A DNA stretch of 64,000 nucleotides from Canna indica. Lineage: Eukaryota; Streptophyta; Magnoliopsida; Zingiberales; Cannaceae. A model generated the notes under the pieces. It worked only from the letters and a program-made list of their open reading frames with translations. It did no database searches and was not told the origin of the DNA. Shown one piece after another: positions 45,805 through 57,671 of the stretch. The stretch's first letter is position 1, and each line of letters begins with the position of its first letter. The stretch lies in contig CP136892.1 of the NCBI GenBank assembly GCA_034359265.1, positions 11,890,501 to 11,954,500 on the forward strand, in the 5' to 3' direction. The position numbers and the translations under genes are program-made.

Positions 45805-46345
45805 TTCATTGGATTATTTATTGTTCATCTATTTGATTATATATTTTTATGAATGTCACCCTTATATTTTTTTCCTTTACTCTTTTTTTAGAAAACGGTC
45901 TATATTATTTGAAAGTCTCAATTCTTCTTTATTGAATTATTTATTGTTCAATGCCTCCTTCTAGCGACTTTTTAAATTATATGAACTATTTTCTTTTCTC
46001 CTATACTTTTTTTTTTAAATCGTCTGCATTATTTGAAAGTCTCAATTCTTCTTCATTGGATTATTTATTGTTCATCTATTTGATTATATATTTTTATGAA
46101 TGTCACCGTTATATTTTTTTCCTTTACTTTTTTTTAGAAAACCATCTGTATTATTTGAAAGTCTCAATTCTTCTTCATTAAATTATTTATTGTTCATCTA
46201 TTTGATTATATATTTTTATGAATGTTACCCTTATATTTTTTCCTTTACTTTTTTTAGAATATCGTCTACATTATTTGAAAATCTCAATTCTTCTTCATTT
46301 GATTATAAATTATTTATGAAATGTCTCCCTTATATTTTTTATTTA
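45805..46345. repeat. 122-bp tandem repeat array, copy B
   Basis: About four to five units of the same repeat as 8,160-8,750; the unit at 45,953 begins with the tRNA-Asn-like 3' end CTCCTTCTAGCGAC. The intact-length tRNA-like head of unit 1 is missing here. Confidence 0.85.
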
Positions 46346-46550
46346 ATTTTATATTTACATTTATTTTCTTTAGCTTAAAAAAATATTTATCTTTTTGTCT
46401 TATATTTGACTAATTTGTTGGCACATGGCTTATTTGTTTCAATATTTGGTCTTTGCTACTTTCTACCCTACATAGGACACTCCCTGCCTCACAATCTCAC
46501 ATCGTCATCTCTGTTCCCCAAATCGCGCCTTCACCAGCGTAAGGGAACCA

Positions 46551-46570
46551 ATGGCGACCCACCCGAGCGC
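46551..46570 (+). pseudogene. RALF gene remnant: start codon and first residues only
   Basis: The upstream region and the first 20 bases of coding sequence (MATHPS plus part of Ala) match 8,953-8,972. The sequence then switches abruptly to a block matching unit 2 from about 33,065. The rest of the RALF gene and its 3' flank are deleted. No functional product is possible. Confidence 0.92.
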
Positions 46571-46657
46571 CATTGGATGGTGGACCTCCAACAAAGCTTG
46601 GTAATATTTGCGGCCCAAGATTTCAAATAATAGAATAAATTCGAGATTTCTCAAGAG

Positions 46658-47563
46658 TAGAGGTGGCAAATTTCAACCTGATCTGATAGCTCGGCATGGG
46701 ACAGGCACAATTAAGTTGTGCTCGGATCAAGTCTATCATGTAGCCACTAACGGGTTGGCTTGTTAAGGCACGTTAGGTTAATGAGATAAGTGGTCTAGGC
46801 CAGGCATGTCTTGTTAGCCCGTTATGATATTTTATTTTTAAAAAATTGTTAACATAGGCTCAAATTTTTAATCAGGCCAACTCGGTCTATCGTACCGAAT
46901 CAGGACGAATTGGGCTATCGTGTCGAATCATGCCATTCTAGCCCAATAGTAGTTGATATGTCCTTCTCGTTATCATGCTAACAGGTCATGTCAGACAGTG
47001 GCATATCCATAAAATTTTACTAATGAGGTCAAATTGATACATAAAATTTGAAAACTCAAAGCTTCAAATTTGCTCCGAATTGAAAGTGTATTCTTCTAAA
47101 AATATTTAAATAATTATTCACACATTTATTGCTAAAAGAATTATATTCATTGCTACAAATTTTTCATCTATCTTTAAAAAATTTAAAATTAATTAAAAGC
47201 ATAATTATAATAAAAATTTTAAAATATATTTAGTAAAAATTTAATCAAATTCGAATACAAATTTTCATACGAAAGAAAAAGGGAGAAGCTTGCTGTGGGA
47301 GAAGAAGCAGCAACAGCTTTAAGGGGGCGCCAATAGTATAAAAACTATAGATACAAGAGTTTTTTTAAAAAAATTCAGTGGGGGCGACAACCCACACTAC
47401 CTCCACCTTGTATCTGCAACTAATGCCAGACGACCCGTTAATTTTTGCGTGTTGTGCTGGGCCCGAGGATTCCAAGCCCGAACTTTTATCGAGTCGTGTT
47501 GGGTTGGCCCAAATTTTTGTTCGTGTTGGGTCGGCCTGGGTCCGACACAATTTGCCACCTCTG
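46658..47563. mobile_element. hAT-like element, about 0.9 kb, full length
   Basis: Left terminus TAGAGGTGGCAAATTT, right terminus ACAATTTGCCACCTCTG; inverted over 13 of 14 bases. Flanks CTCAAGAG and CTTAAGGG agree at 6 of 8 positions, a decayed 8-bp duplication. The interior has GGGCCAACTCGG-type motifs and an AT-rich middle, with no transposase. Truncated copies are at 33,144 and 10,103. Confidence 0.7.
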
Positions 47564-48842
47564 CTTAAGGGGTTTCAGTCTCTCCAGTATAGCTTTAACC
47601 AAGATTTTCACAACTTGTTTCCATGATAACTTTATTAATTCGGCCATGAATAAAAAAGCTAATGGCAATGTAAGTGTTCATCGGCTCACGGTATATCACA
47701 CTCTAGGTTCTACAAATATAGTCTCCGCATATAAGTAACGTCCTTTGTGATTCCTTAGGAGAATGCTAGCTCCACAAAGGCTAATATGTGATTGACCAAA
47801 TTGCTAGGAGTGCATTGCCTACCATTCCTAGCATACCATATGAACTATAGAGTAATCGCCCATAATGGATCTAAAGGAGCCAATTCGAAAGGAATTGGAT
47901 CTAGCAAAAAACCACTAGCCAACTACCGAATCGTCCCTAAGAGAAAATTTTCATTGAAGTTGTTGGCCCGAAACAAGTCATACTTGAGTAGAAATGTTAT
48001 ATTCAAAAAATAAGTGCTCTAATGCTTTAGGAAATAAGTTATAGGAAAGGCATAAATTAGAGTTCAAAATACCACATCTATGGGTAGGAAGTATTAATGT
48101 AAAATTTTCAATTTAACATTTTTAGTCTACGAGGAACATTGAGATCCTATAAAAGTTGCCAGGGCAAAATGGGAATTCTGCTAGAGGGCTCATGATTTCT
48201 AAGGAAATGGTAACTTGGTAAGTAGTATTGTTGGTAACAATTTCCCTAGTGCATGCTTCATAGGATAAGGAAGGATGAGATAAAGAATGGATTAATATTC
48301 ATTATTTGTTTAGTGCATTGGTTAGAAGAAAATGCGAATAGAAGAATATAAAATTATTATTATATCCGATGTACATCGGATTTAAAAAATTCACATCCAA
48401 TCCTTCCTCATTTATTATATATCCAATTTAATCCTATCATATCCAATGAAGCAAATATACCACTAGAGTTAGAGGATCAAACCAATTTATCATCATTGGG
48501 AACTATAGAAGATCAATTGGTTTAATGGTTCCCCACATAATTTGTCCAAATAATTCCAAACCCAAGTTATCATTCCACTCTTGGTTGAGTATCAAAGTAT
48601 CAATAATATTAAACACAAATATCTATATATAAAAACTAAATCGTAACCATCTTTTTTCGCCAAGTGTCAAAAGAAAAACGGTTTAAAAAGTAGGTAACAT
48701 CTACGTAACATTTAGAACTATATATATATATATATATAAACAAAAATAGAAAGTCACAATATATGATTATACTAAAAATCGAACCCTAAATCTCTAGACA
48801 ACATACAACATGTTATCACTAACTGTGCGACCCACAATTGAC

Positions 48843-48873
<31 letters not shown>

Positions 48874-50130
48874 AGAAGTTCTTTTCAATTTTCAATGTGT
48901 CTCTTTCTCTATTCTTTTTTAAACAAGGTATAGGAAAATGTGCATTGGCTAGAAAAACTTGTTTTGCTATCCGTTGAGGGAAAGAGAATTAACTAACTTC
49001 TTTGTTAACTGATGTGTAATTAAATAGGACACCTAATTAATATGACAATCTACATTGAGCTGTACAGTCTACATTGAAAATTTTAAAAAAAAAATCAATG
49101 AAAAATAATCACTTGACCGATATGTCTAATTGATAGAAGCTACAATCATTATTACTTAGCTTCTTTATTAACTGATGTGTAATTAAATAGGACATCTAAT
49201 TAATATGACAATCTACGCTGAGCTGTATAATCTACATTGAAAAAAAAAAAAAAAAAAAATCAATGAAAAATAATCACTTGACCGATGTGCTAATTGATAC
49301 ACTCCACAATCATTATTAATTATAAACTAAGCTTTATAGTTTGAATTGAAAAATAAAATAAAAAATCTATAGAGAAGATTAATTATGAGCTGAACATTGT
49401 CCATTGGAAAACTATTTTTTTTCCATGTGTACATTAATTCCATTTGACTAATGTAGACAACATAATAAAATAATAAAATGAGATACAAATTTTTTTCCAG
49501 CGGTCTACACTGAGATGTACAACCTACATTGGAAAACCAAAAAAAATATCAAATAAAAAATAATTACTGGACTGATGTGTCTAATTAATACAAGCCACAA
49601 TTATTAATTATCAACTAAGCTTTACAATTTGAATTGAAAAACCAAAATTTTTTCTATAGAGAAGACTAATTATGAGCTTGAACAATGTCCATTGGAATTT
49701 TTTTTTTTCCATGTGTACATCAATTTCATTTGACTAATGTATAATTAATGTAGACAACGTAATACAATAATAAAATGAGATACAATTTTTTTTTCCATCT
49801 GTCCGCATCAATCATTTGAGTGCTTCGTATTTTGCCTCAAAAGAAGATCTCAACAGTCAATCAAGAGATTTATTCTTTCTTCAAAGATCCAATTTTTTTC
49901 TCCTACTTAATGCATATTGATTCTAGTTGTAAAATCTCCATTGAAAACCCAAATCCAAGGATATCTCAAGAGATATTAACTTTTACCATATGTAAAATCT
50001 TGATGATGCTTCATATTCACCAACTTTTGTTCAATGACAATAAACTATTAACAGATAACATATGATAATATAGTAAACTATTATATAAGCAAGCAATAAC
50101 TACTGCACCTGTCCATTTAACTGCTTCGTA
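47564..50130. repeat. Non-coding block shared with unit 1
   Basis: Matches 10,119-12,680. Includes the SINE-like stretch (about 48,745-48,845), an expanded TA microsatellite (48,842-48,869, longer than in unit 1), an A-run at 49,240-49,258 and the 170-190-bp imperfect tandem units (49,000-49,790). Confidence 0.75.
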
Positions 50131-50138
50131 GCAGTCTA

Positions 50139-50674
50139 TAGGAATGTCCGTTCGGTTCAAACTGAACCGATTAAGACCAAACCAATTTTTTTAACTCAAT
50201 CTTCAACTCGAATCCGAACCGAACAATTCCTAACCCGATTTGATCCGAACAAAATTGTTCGGTTCGATTTGATTTCAACACGAAAAAACCAAAATTTCCT
50301 CAAACGATAAAAATACTAACAAAATATTATGCAGTAATTAACTTGGTATTAAATAAGATGATATTATAAGGGCGCCGAACCAGACAAAATGACCTAACGG
50401 GTCCTCAATCTCCGACCCGAAAGGTACCGAACCGGGTGAACCCCCAATCCCCGACCCGAACCCGAAAAAATAAATAATATTTGATGGGTACTCGATTTTC
50501 GGTTCGGGCTGGTTCCCGAATTTCGGAAACCGGACCCAAATCGAAATAATTAATCGGGTTCGGTTCGGGTCAAGAACTGAACCTCGTGGTGTTTGAACCG
50601 AACCAAATCAAAAAAATTGGTTCGATTTTTTGGTTCGGTTTGGTTCGGTGTAGACCGGATACTGGACACCCCTA
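50139..50674. mobile_element. hAT-type MITE, copy B
   Basis: Begins TAGGAATGTCC, ends GGACACCCCTA, flanked by GCAGTCTA (50,131-50,138 and 50,675-50,682). Same insertion as 12,689-13,201. Confidence 0.92.
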
Positions 50675-51054
50675 GCAGTCTACTCAATCATGGACATCTC
50701 ATCAGATATTAAACTATTAATTGCTGCATCTGCTTTGGATCAGTAGTCTACTCAATCAAGGCAGCAGATATAAACTTTTATTGTGATGCTTTTTATTCTT
50801 TGTGATGGTTCGTTTAACAAATAACATATGACAATATAGTAAACTATTATATAAGCAAGCAATAATTACTGCACTTGTTCATTTAACTACTTCATAGCAG
50901 TCTACTTAATCATGGATATCTCAGCATATTAAACTATTAACTGGTGCATCTGCTTCGAAATTCTCAACAGTCTACTCAGTCAAGGCAGGGGATGCTTTGT
51001 ATTCTTTGTGATGGTTGGTTTAACTATCATTATCAGTACTATAAAAGGATGTAT
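50675..51054. repeat. Imperfect tandem units before the RPA-like exons, copy B
   Basis: Same recurring pieces as 33,652-34,009 (GTCTACTCAATCA, AACTATTATATAAGCAAGC). Unit 1 shares it only up to 13,378. Confidence 0.65.
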
Positions 51055-51605
51055 GATGATTGAGTTTGCATTGTCCAAGTGGAAAGATTGGTTTACGAAT
51101 ATGGCTTTGCAAGTAGGTGGAAATGTTGATTATATTGATTCTATTAAGAACAACAAGTTGAACTGGGCTCTTAAAGTAGTTGTGGTGAGATTATGGGATG
51201 TGTCTCCTATGGATAATCCTAATTCTAATGAGATTAATAGTGTGAAAATGATATTGCAAGATTCAAAGGTATATTTATTCTTCTGCAAATTTATTTATTT
51301 ATCTATGTTTATTCTTATAAAGTATTGTGTTTATTACTTATTTATTTATTTGATCACAGGGCTCTCGAATTCAAGTAACTATAAAGAAGTATTTGATAGA
51401 AAATTTCAAACCACTGTTGAAAGAATGAAATATTTATCTTATGAGACTGTTTGTTGTTGTCGTTCAAAAGGGAAAGTTTAAATATACTAATCATCTATAT
51501 ATATTAAGGTTTATGTCTAAGGCATCTTTGCAACCCATTGCTCATCCAAATTTTTCAATGAAATTATTTTATTTTCGCCCGTTTGAAAATTATTGGGTGC
51601 TGAAA
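51055..51605 (+). pseudogene. RPA1-like exons 1-2, copy B
   Basis: Exon 1 (to 51,268) has LSKWKDWFTNMALQVGGNVD, LNWALKVVVVRLWDVSPMDN and NSVKMILQDSK; intron 51,269-51,359; exon 2 from 51,360 with GSRIQVTIKKYLIENFKPLL, then a frameshift. Better preserved than the unit 2 copy at exon 1 (Glu instead of the stop). The RPA sequence ends near 51,640, where Helitron Rep sequence begins; the later OB-fold and zinc-ribbon parts found in unit 2 are absent. Confidence 0.85.
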
Positions 51606-51644
51606 CCATAGATGAAAATGAATTTTTTGGTAAGATATTTTTTG

Positions 51645-54600
51645 GTACAAAGAATATATACCTCTTGGTGATGTTGTTCATGCATCTTCTAATGCTAGAA
51701 AAAATGTAAACATGCGATAATTCTTTGCTTATAGAATACAAGAAAGAAATATTGAGCCATCAATTATACTATACTCGAGGCGTTTCTTTCAACAATTTAT
51801 TGTTGATAGTTATACAATGATTGAATTCGTTAGGTTAAAGTATATTTGTACTCATCAAAAGAGATTGCGGGCAGAAATGTATAAAGGTTTGACAGAAGCT
51901 GTTTTAAATGAAGAAACGGATTCATCTACTAGGGGAAAAAGAGTAGTATTGCATTCAAGCTTCACTGGTGGCACACGGTACATGATTCAAAATTATCAAG
52001 ATGCTATGGCGATTTGTAAATGGGTTGGTTATTCAAATTTTTTTTATCACAATTACGTGCAAGCCCAAGTGGCCAAAAATTATGTGTTTTGTTGAAAAAA
52101 GAGGATTAAAATATGAAGATCGAGCAAACATTGTTTGTAGAATATTCAAGATAAAATGAGATCAAATGGTCAAAGATCTTTGAAAAAAAAAAGAAATTTT
52201 TGGAAAAGTCAAAGTAGGTACACTTTAATAAGTAATAAAATTGTTGTTTAATTACTTTTATATTTCTTTTAATTTTAATTGTTGGGAATTGTTATATATA
52301 ATTGATGTAGTTGTATATAAAATTGAGTTTTAAAAGCGAGGTTTGCCTCATGCGCACATTCTTTTATTCTTGCATGAAGACGATAAATATCCTACAGGTG
52401 ATGATATTGATAAGATAATTTCAGCTGAAATTCCCGTTAAAGAAATTGATCCAAAATATTACAATGAAGTGAAAAATTTATTGATGCATGGGCCTTGTGG
52501 AACTACACGTAAAAATTCTCTAAAAAATGATAGGAGAACAATGAAAAAGGAATGATCGAATTGGACAATAGATTTGTCGTTCCTCATAACAGATATTTGC
52601 TTATGAAGTATAGTGCACACATTAATGTTGAGTGGTGTAATCAATCTAGATCGATCAAGTATCTATTCAAATATGTGAACAAAAGACATGATCGTTTAAT
52701 TGCTACATTTGTGTAGTCCGCCTCACAGTCTGATTCAGAAAATATTGTGGACGAAGTCAACATGTATTATGATTGTCGGTATATTTTTCCTTGTGAAGCT
52801 ATATGTAGAATTTTTATTAGGGGTGGAAAAACGGGCCGGCCCGCAGTTAACGGGCCGGGCCGGCCCGACACGATAAGGTGGCGTGCCGGCCCGGCCCAGC
52901 CCGCTAACTCAGTGGGCCGGAAATTCCCAGCCCGGCCCGGCCCGCAATATTTTGCGGGCCGCCCGGCACGGCCCGCGAGCCCTCTTATTAACTAAATTTT
53001 TTTTAAAAAAATTGTAAAAAAATAATTTAAAATATTTAAGAGACTAAATAAGCATCAAATATGATATTTCACATGAAAAACTCCATATATTAACTTCACA
53101 TTCAATTTTAAAGCACTAAACAAGCCCTAATCTAGACTTAATATTTTTTATATATGTTTAGCGGGCCAAACGGGTCGGGCCGGCCCGATAAGAGCTGGCC
53201 CGCGTCAGCCCGCAATGTTATCGGGCCGGGCCGGGCCGGGCCGGGCCGGCCCGATAAGCTTATCGGGCCGAATTTTTCAGCCCGGCCCGCAGTTATCGTG
53301 TCGTGCTCGTGCTGTGCCTATTTTTGCCGCCCCTAATTTTTATGTTTGATATACATTACAGATATCCTTCTGTGCAACGGCTGTCATTCCATCTACCTAA
53401 TGAGCAAAACGTCATTTTTGATGACGATGATCCCATCAATGAGGTTGTGAATCGAGCCACAATGAATGAATCTCAATTTTTAGCTTGGTTTGAAGCTAAC
53501 AAGCATTTTCCTGATGCTGGGAATTTGACATATGCTGAATTCCCTTTGAAATTTGACATATGTTGGGTTTGGGATTATATCTTAGAAAGTTATTTGCATG
53601 CTATTACTATCAAACTCAATAGCATGATCAGAACTTGAATGGGAGCAAACATGGGAGTATTTATCCGAAGACTTATCATATTTGATAAAACAAGTGCTCC
53701 AAATAAAAGGTTAGTATATTATGACATTTAATAAGTAATTATCGAAATATTTTTAAAAGTTAATAGTTTTAAGTATTTTTATATTACTTATTTAAAATAT
53801 ATTTAAATATTCTCGATTATATATCTAATTGAAAATATTTATATGTAATCTATGTGTTTACCACGTGGATATAAGTGACAATGACTTGAAGGATGATTGT
53901 CTTCGTAAGATTGATTTGATATTGTAAGGTAGTGGAAAGAGTTTGAAAGATTTTCCTACTATGCTAAAATAAAAAAAATTAAAAGACAACTGGCAGAAGA
54001 ATGTGTTACAATAAAAGACAATTGACAGAAGAAAATCATCAACAAGTTTCAAAACTCACATGTGCACAAAGGAAAGTTTATGATAAGAATTTGACTGATG
54101 TCAAAAACAATAAAGGTGGAGTATTCTTTCTGTATGGTTATGGTGGAACTAAGAAAATATTTATTTGGAAGACACTCTCTTCTGCTTTAAGATCACAAGG
54201 TAAAATTGTTTTAAATGTTGCATCAAGTGGTATAACTTCTCTTCTGTTACCTGGTGATAGGACTGCACATTCTAGATTTGCAATTCCACTTAGTGCAAAT
54301 GAAGATTCCACTTGCAATATCAAACAAGGCAGTCTATTAGCAGATTTGTTGGTTAAGACAAGTTTAATAATTTGGGATGAAGCTCATATGATGAACATGT
54401 AATAATTGTTTGTAGAAAAATTACAATTTTCCATATTTATCCAAAAAAAATTGACATACTATTTTTTTAATTGTAGGTATTATTTTGAAGCGTTGGATAG
54501 AATTATGAGGGACATTTTGCACTTTAAAAACCCATGTAATCTTGAATAGCCTTTTGAAGGTAAGACTATTGTGTTCGGAGGAGATTTTAGACAAATATTA

Positions 54601-55480
54601 CATGTGATTCCTAAAGGTAGTCGACAAGACATTGTTAATGTTGTGCTCAAGTCTTCATACCTATGGTCTGATTGTGAAGTTCTCAAGCTAATGAAAAACA
54701 TGTGTCTTCAAGTGAATTCGTCCAATGGTGATTCAAACGATCTAAAAGCTTTTTCAAATTGGATTTTGGCTATTGGAGATGGAAAATAGGTGATTCGGGA
54801 AATGGATATGGAAAAGTACAAATTCATAATGATATTTTGATTAAAGATACAAATGATTCGATTACTGCTATTGTTGAAGCTACTTATCCAAATATTAAAT
54901 GCAATATCAACAATTTGAAATACTTGCAACAAAGGGCAATTTTGGCTCCAACTCTTGACATGGTCGAGATTATCAATAATTACATGGTTGATATGAACAA
55001 GGAACATGTGAAAAAAAAATTGATTTCAGATACAACATGTAAGTCTGATGCGGAGGTTGATATGTTGCGGCATATTCATGCACCAGAATTTTTGAAAGGA
55101 ATCAAATGCTCTAGTGTTCCAAATCATTCTTTGGCATTGAATGTTGGTACGTCGATTATACTGTTAAGAAATATTGATCCTTCTTCTGGCTTATGTAATG
55201 GTACAAGATTAGTGATCACAAGACTTGGAGATCGAGTTTTGGAAGCAAAGATAATTTCAGGTAACAATGCTGGTCAAAATCGGATCCAAGATTACCTTTA
55301 AAATTTCAAAGGTGACAATTTTCTTTGATGATTTCATATGCAATGACGATCAATAAAAGTCTAGGTCAATCACTATCTAATGTAGGATTTTTTTAAAAAA
55401 AACTAGTATTCACTCAATGGCAGCTTTATGTTGCAATTTCTAGAGTGACGAATAGAAATGGTTTAATGTAATATCATAAA
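51645..55480 (+). pseudogene. Helitron Rep/helicase (RepHel), inactivated
   Basis: Order of a plant Helitron protein. Helitron-like N-terminal region: FAYRIQERNIEPSIILYSRR, HSSFTGGTRYMIQNYQDAMA. HUH Rep domain: GLPHAHILLFL (52,345) and SIKYLFKYVNKRHDR (52,645), holding the paired Tyr of the nicking motif. YRYPSVQRLSFHLPNEQNV at 53,360. Pif1-type helicase: NNKGGVFFLYGYGGTKKIFI (54,105), with Walker A changed from GGTGKT to GGTKKI; IIWDEA Walker B (54,370); GGDFRQILHVIPKGSRQDIV; and the C-terminal HSLALNVGTSIILLRNIDPS. Multiple stops, a CAG-to-TAG at about 54,548, short introns and a 518-bp MITE interrupt it. It cannot encode an active protein. Helitron termini (5' TC, 3' hairpin plus CTRR) were not identified. 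Confidence 0.92.
52818..53335. mobile_element. hAT-type MITE inserted in the Helitron Rep region
   Basis: Begins TAGGGGTGGAAAAACGG and ends TTTTTGCCGCCCCTA. Flanked by ATTTTTAT on both sides (52,810-52,817 and 53,336-53,343), a perfect 8-bp duplication. Removing it joins CEAICRIF to FDIHYRYPSVQRL as in intact Helitrons. Ends are rich in GGGCCGGCCCG; the middle is AT-rich. Confidence 0.93.
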
Positions 55481-55800
55481 TATTTTATTTTATTTTTTCT
55501 TTTTATGTTTATGTTTGTCAGCTTAGTGGATTAATTCGAGGTCGAGCTGAGTCAACTCATGGTCCAGTGCGAGCTTGGATAAGTAGGATATGAAATTTAT
55601 AAATTAGGCTTGAGTAATTAAAAAATTTATTTAATTTGATATTATGTGCACATAATTAGGAAATTATGTTTATGTGGGTGTGCTTGTTTATTTGCTAATG
55701 ATTAGAATAAATTTAATTAAGTCTAATCGAGTTAGCGGATTTGGATTTGGCTTTAGGTGAATGTGGGGTTGATAAAAAGTTAAGAGGGTTAGGATTGATG
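55481..55800. other. Spacer after the Helitron helicase
   Basis: No gene. AT-rich, then a GGTCGAGCTGAGTC-like patch. No convincing Helitron 3' end (hairpin followed by CTRR) could be fixed here. Confidence 0.4.
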
Positions 55801-56040
55801 AGGGAGTATAAAATCCCCTCTCCTTGGCTTGTGGCTCCTGATTTGGAGCCACACAAGTTTTTGAGAGGAGAAACCAAGCCGCCAAAGCCAGCCGCCCCCT
55901 TCCCTTTCCCCTTGGAGCCGCCACCACCCAGAGCTAAGCCGAGCCGCCCAAGCCATCCTTCCTCTCTCTTTCTCTCTAGAGCCGAGCTGAGAGGAGCCAG
56001 CCCCTCTCCTTCCTCTCCCCCTACCAACTTTGCAAAAGAA
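55801..56040 (+). promoter_or_regulatory. TATA box followed by strong hairpin in GC-rich leader
   Basis: TATAAAA at 55,808 is followed about 23 bp later by GTGGCTCC-TGATTT-GGAGCCAC (55,831-55,852), a perfect 8-bp stem with 6-base loop, and then a GC-rich, pyrimidine-rich leader to about 56,020. This could be an LTR promoter/R region or a captured gene promoter. No matching gene or LTR partner is visible in the window. Confidence 0.4.
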
Positions 56041-57033
56041 CCACATATTAGGCACAAGCAAAACAAAAGAAATGGAAACTTTTCTACTTCCAAGAGAATC
56101 AACCTCCTCTTTAATTGTCTCACTTGCAAAATCACTAGCGGGGTCTTCACAGATGAGAAATTTATCAAGTTTAGGTCGCATATAAGAAAAGTAAAAAATA
56201 TCAAAAAATCCATGGGCACATTCAACTACGAAACAAAATAGATCATTAGTTGGCCAGAAGAAATATAAGATAAGATTAATAAAAAAAAGTAACATTAAAA
56301 TGATCAAAGTTGGTTAATTATTGAAGTTATAAATTGGACATATTTGTGAAATAAAAACTTTAGAGATCAAGTTTACATTTGAAACTACAGCCATAATTGT
56401 CAAATTCAATGATGTTTGATCTATTTCCTACTCTCCCACCAAATTGCACATCCTAAGCATAAATTACAATGCTTTTGCCCCAAAATAGCAAGTAGAAGTC
56501 TACTTGACTGTTGGACCACTAAGAACTTCTCCTCCCTATTGTCCCCATAAGTAATGAAACCACTAAAGAGTTCTGGTCTTTTGTGCAGCCGTCTGTGATA
56601 GAAGTGTAGTAATCATTCCAATCTTACGTCCATATCAATATTCAGTTATTTAATCAATCACATGCATGCTAACTTATCCAACATGCTCTTTGTTAACTAA
56701 AGAACTAAGAATTTGATCGTTTTAGTACAGATGCATATGATATTTATATCTAATCTTTAATCTTTAGATAACTGATATATTAGAACAGTCATATTTGTGC
56801 CCAAACATGGTTGTTCAATCTACATGGAACTCTCACTACAATAAATTTAATATTTATTAGTCTCTAAATATGAAGATTTAGAAATAAAAATCTAATTTGT
56901 CTCTAATTATGTGTCTCTATAGGTCAGTTGTGTTGTTGTGTCTCATGATTGTGAAGCTAGATACAATAGTGATGCAAAAAATAAAGGGATCAGACAAAGA
57001 CCCCTAAATTATTTTGAGGAATAGTGACCTTAC
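56041..57033. other. Stretch without recognised gene
   Basis: A reverse open frame over 56,060-56,250 reads GFFDIFYFSYMRPKLDKFL and continues to EVDSLGSRKVSISF, which looks coding-like but matches no family I know. The rest is AT-rich. Unique to unit 3. Confidence 0.35.
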
Positions 57034-57314
57034 ATGGAACCCATCTCCTTCTCAACCTTTGCCTACATCTCACGTAGTGTAGCAGCCTCCTCCTCCATCT
57101 CCTCGAGCCTCTTTTTCATATCATCGAGTTCCTTAAATGAGTCACAAAAAATGATTAGTAATTAGGGTTAAGGCTCGGGAAGATAGCCACAAAGGAGAAC
57201 TAGGGAAGGAACCTTAGCAGCGATCGCGGTATTGTCGTGGTGGTGGGACATATCGGCGTCGACGTCCATGTCGGGGATCTTGCGGCCGTAGACCTCATGC
57301 TCTTCCTCCTCCAT
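57034..57314 (-). pseudogene. Nuclear poly(A)-binding protein (PABN1-type) fragment, exons 1-2
   Basis: Exon 1 (57,314-57,213) reads MEEEEHEVYGRKIPDMDVDA to IAAK. A GT-AG intron (57,212-57,132) follows. Exon 2 (57,131-57,034) reads ELDDMKKRLEEMEEEAATLR, EM, a stop and AKVEKEMGS, then a GTAAG donor. This is the acidic N-terminus and coiled coil of plant nuclear poly(A)-binding proteins, which act in pre-mRNA polyadenylation. The RNA-recognition domain that should follow is absent, and the Gln of the REMQAK block is a stop (CAG to TAG, complement of 57,063-57,065). Introns are kept, so the fragment was copied as DNA. It lies 1.5 kb beyond a Helitron helicase, a likely but unproven carrier. Confidence 0.9.
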
Positions 57315-57383
57315 ATATTCTCTCGATTCTAGGGTAATCCTATTAGGTAGAGAAGAAGGTGGAAGCACCTAATCGGCGCCAAC

Positions 57384-57671
57384 ACCCCAACTTAGTTATG
57401 CATTGTAGGATTTATTATGATCAAATTACTAAACTACTCTTGGCTTGTGCATCTGCACAATTTGTATTTAAGGCCCATTGGCCCAATCAATAAGGAATCT
57501 TGGCAAGGAATCTGGTTTGATAAACCAAATATGGATTGTAATTAATGATTGTATGCAATTGATAAATTTAATTATGACAATATATAATGATGATGCTAAT
57601 GATGGTAATGATAATAATATATTAATACAATAATGCTTTTGTAATTGGCTTTAAAATTATAATTTTTTGTA
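57384..57671. repeat. Shared flank, copy B of 20,133-20,421
   Basis: Resumes alignment with unit 1 exactly where the LTR element ends there. Non-coding. Confidence 0.75.

Noticed and set aside
55689..56307. Four overlapping open frames of 79-172 codons
   Set aside because: GC-rich leader sequence keeps all frames open; they conflict with each other and none has a clear domain. Only the segment near 56,060-56,250 was noted as coding-like.
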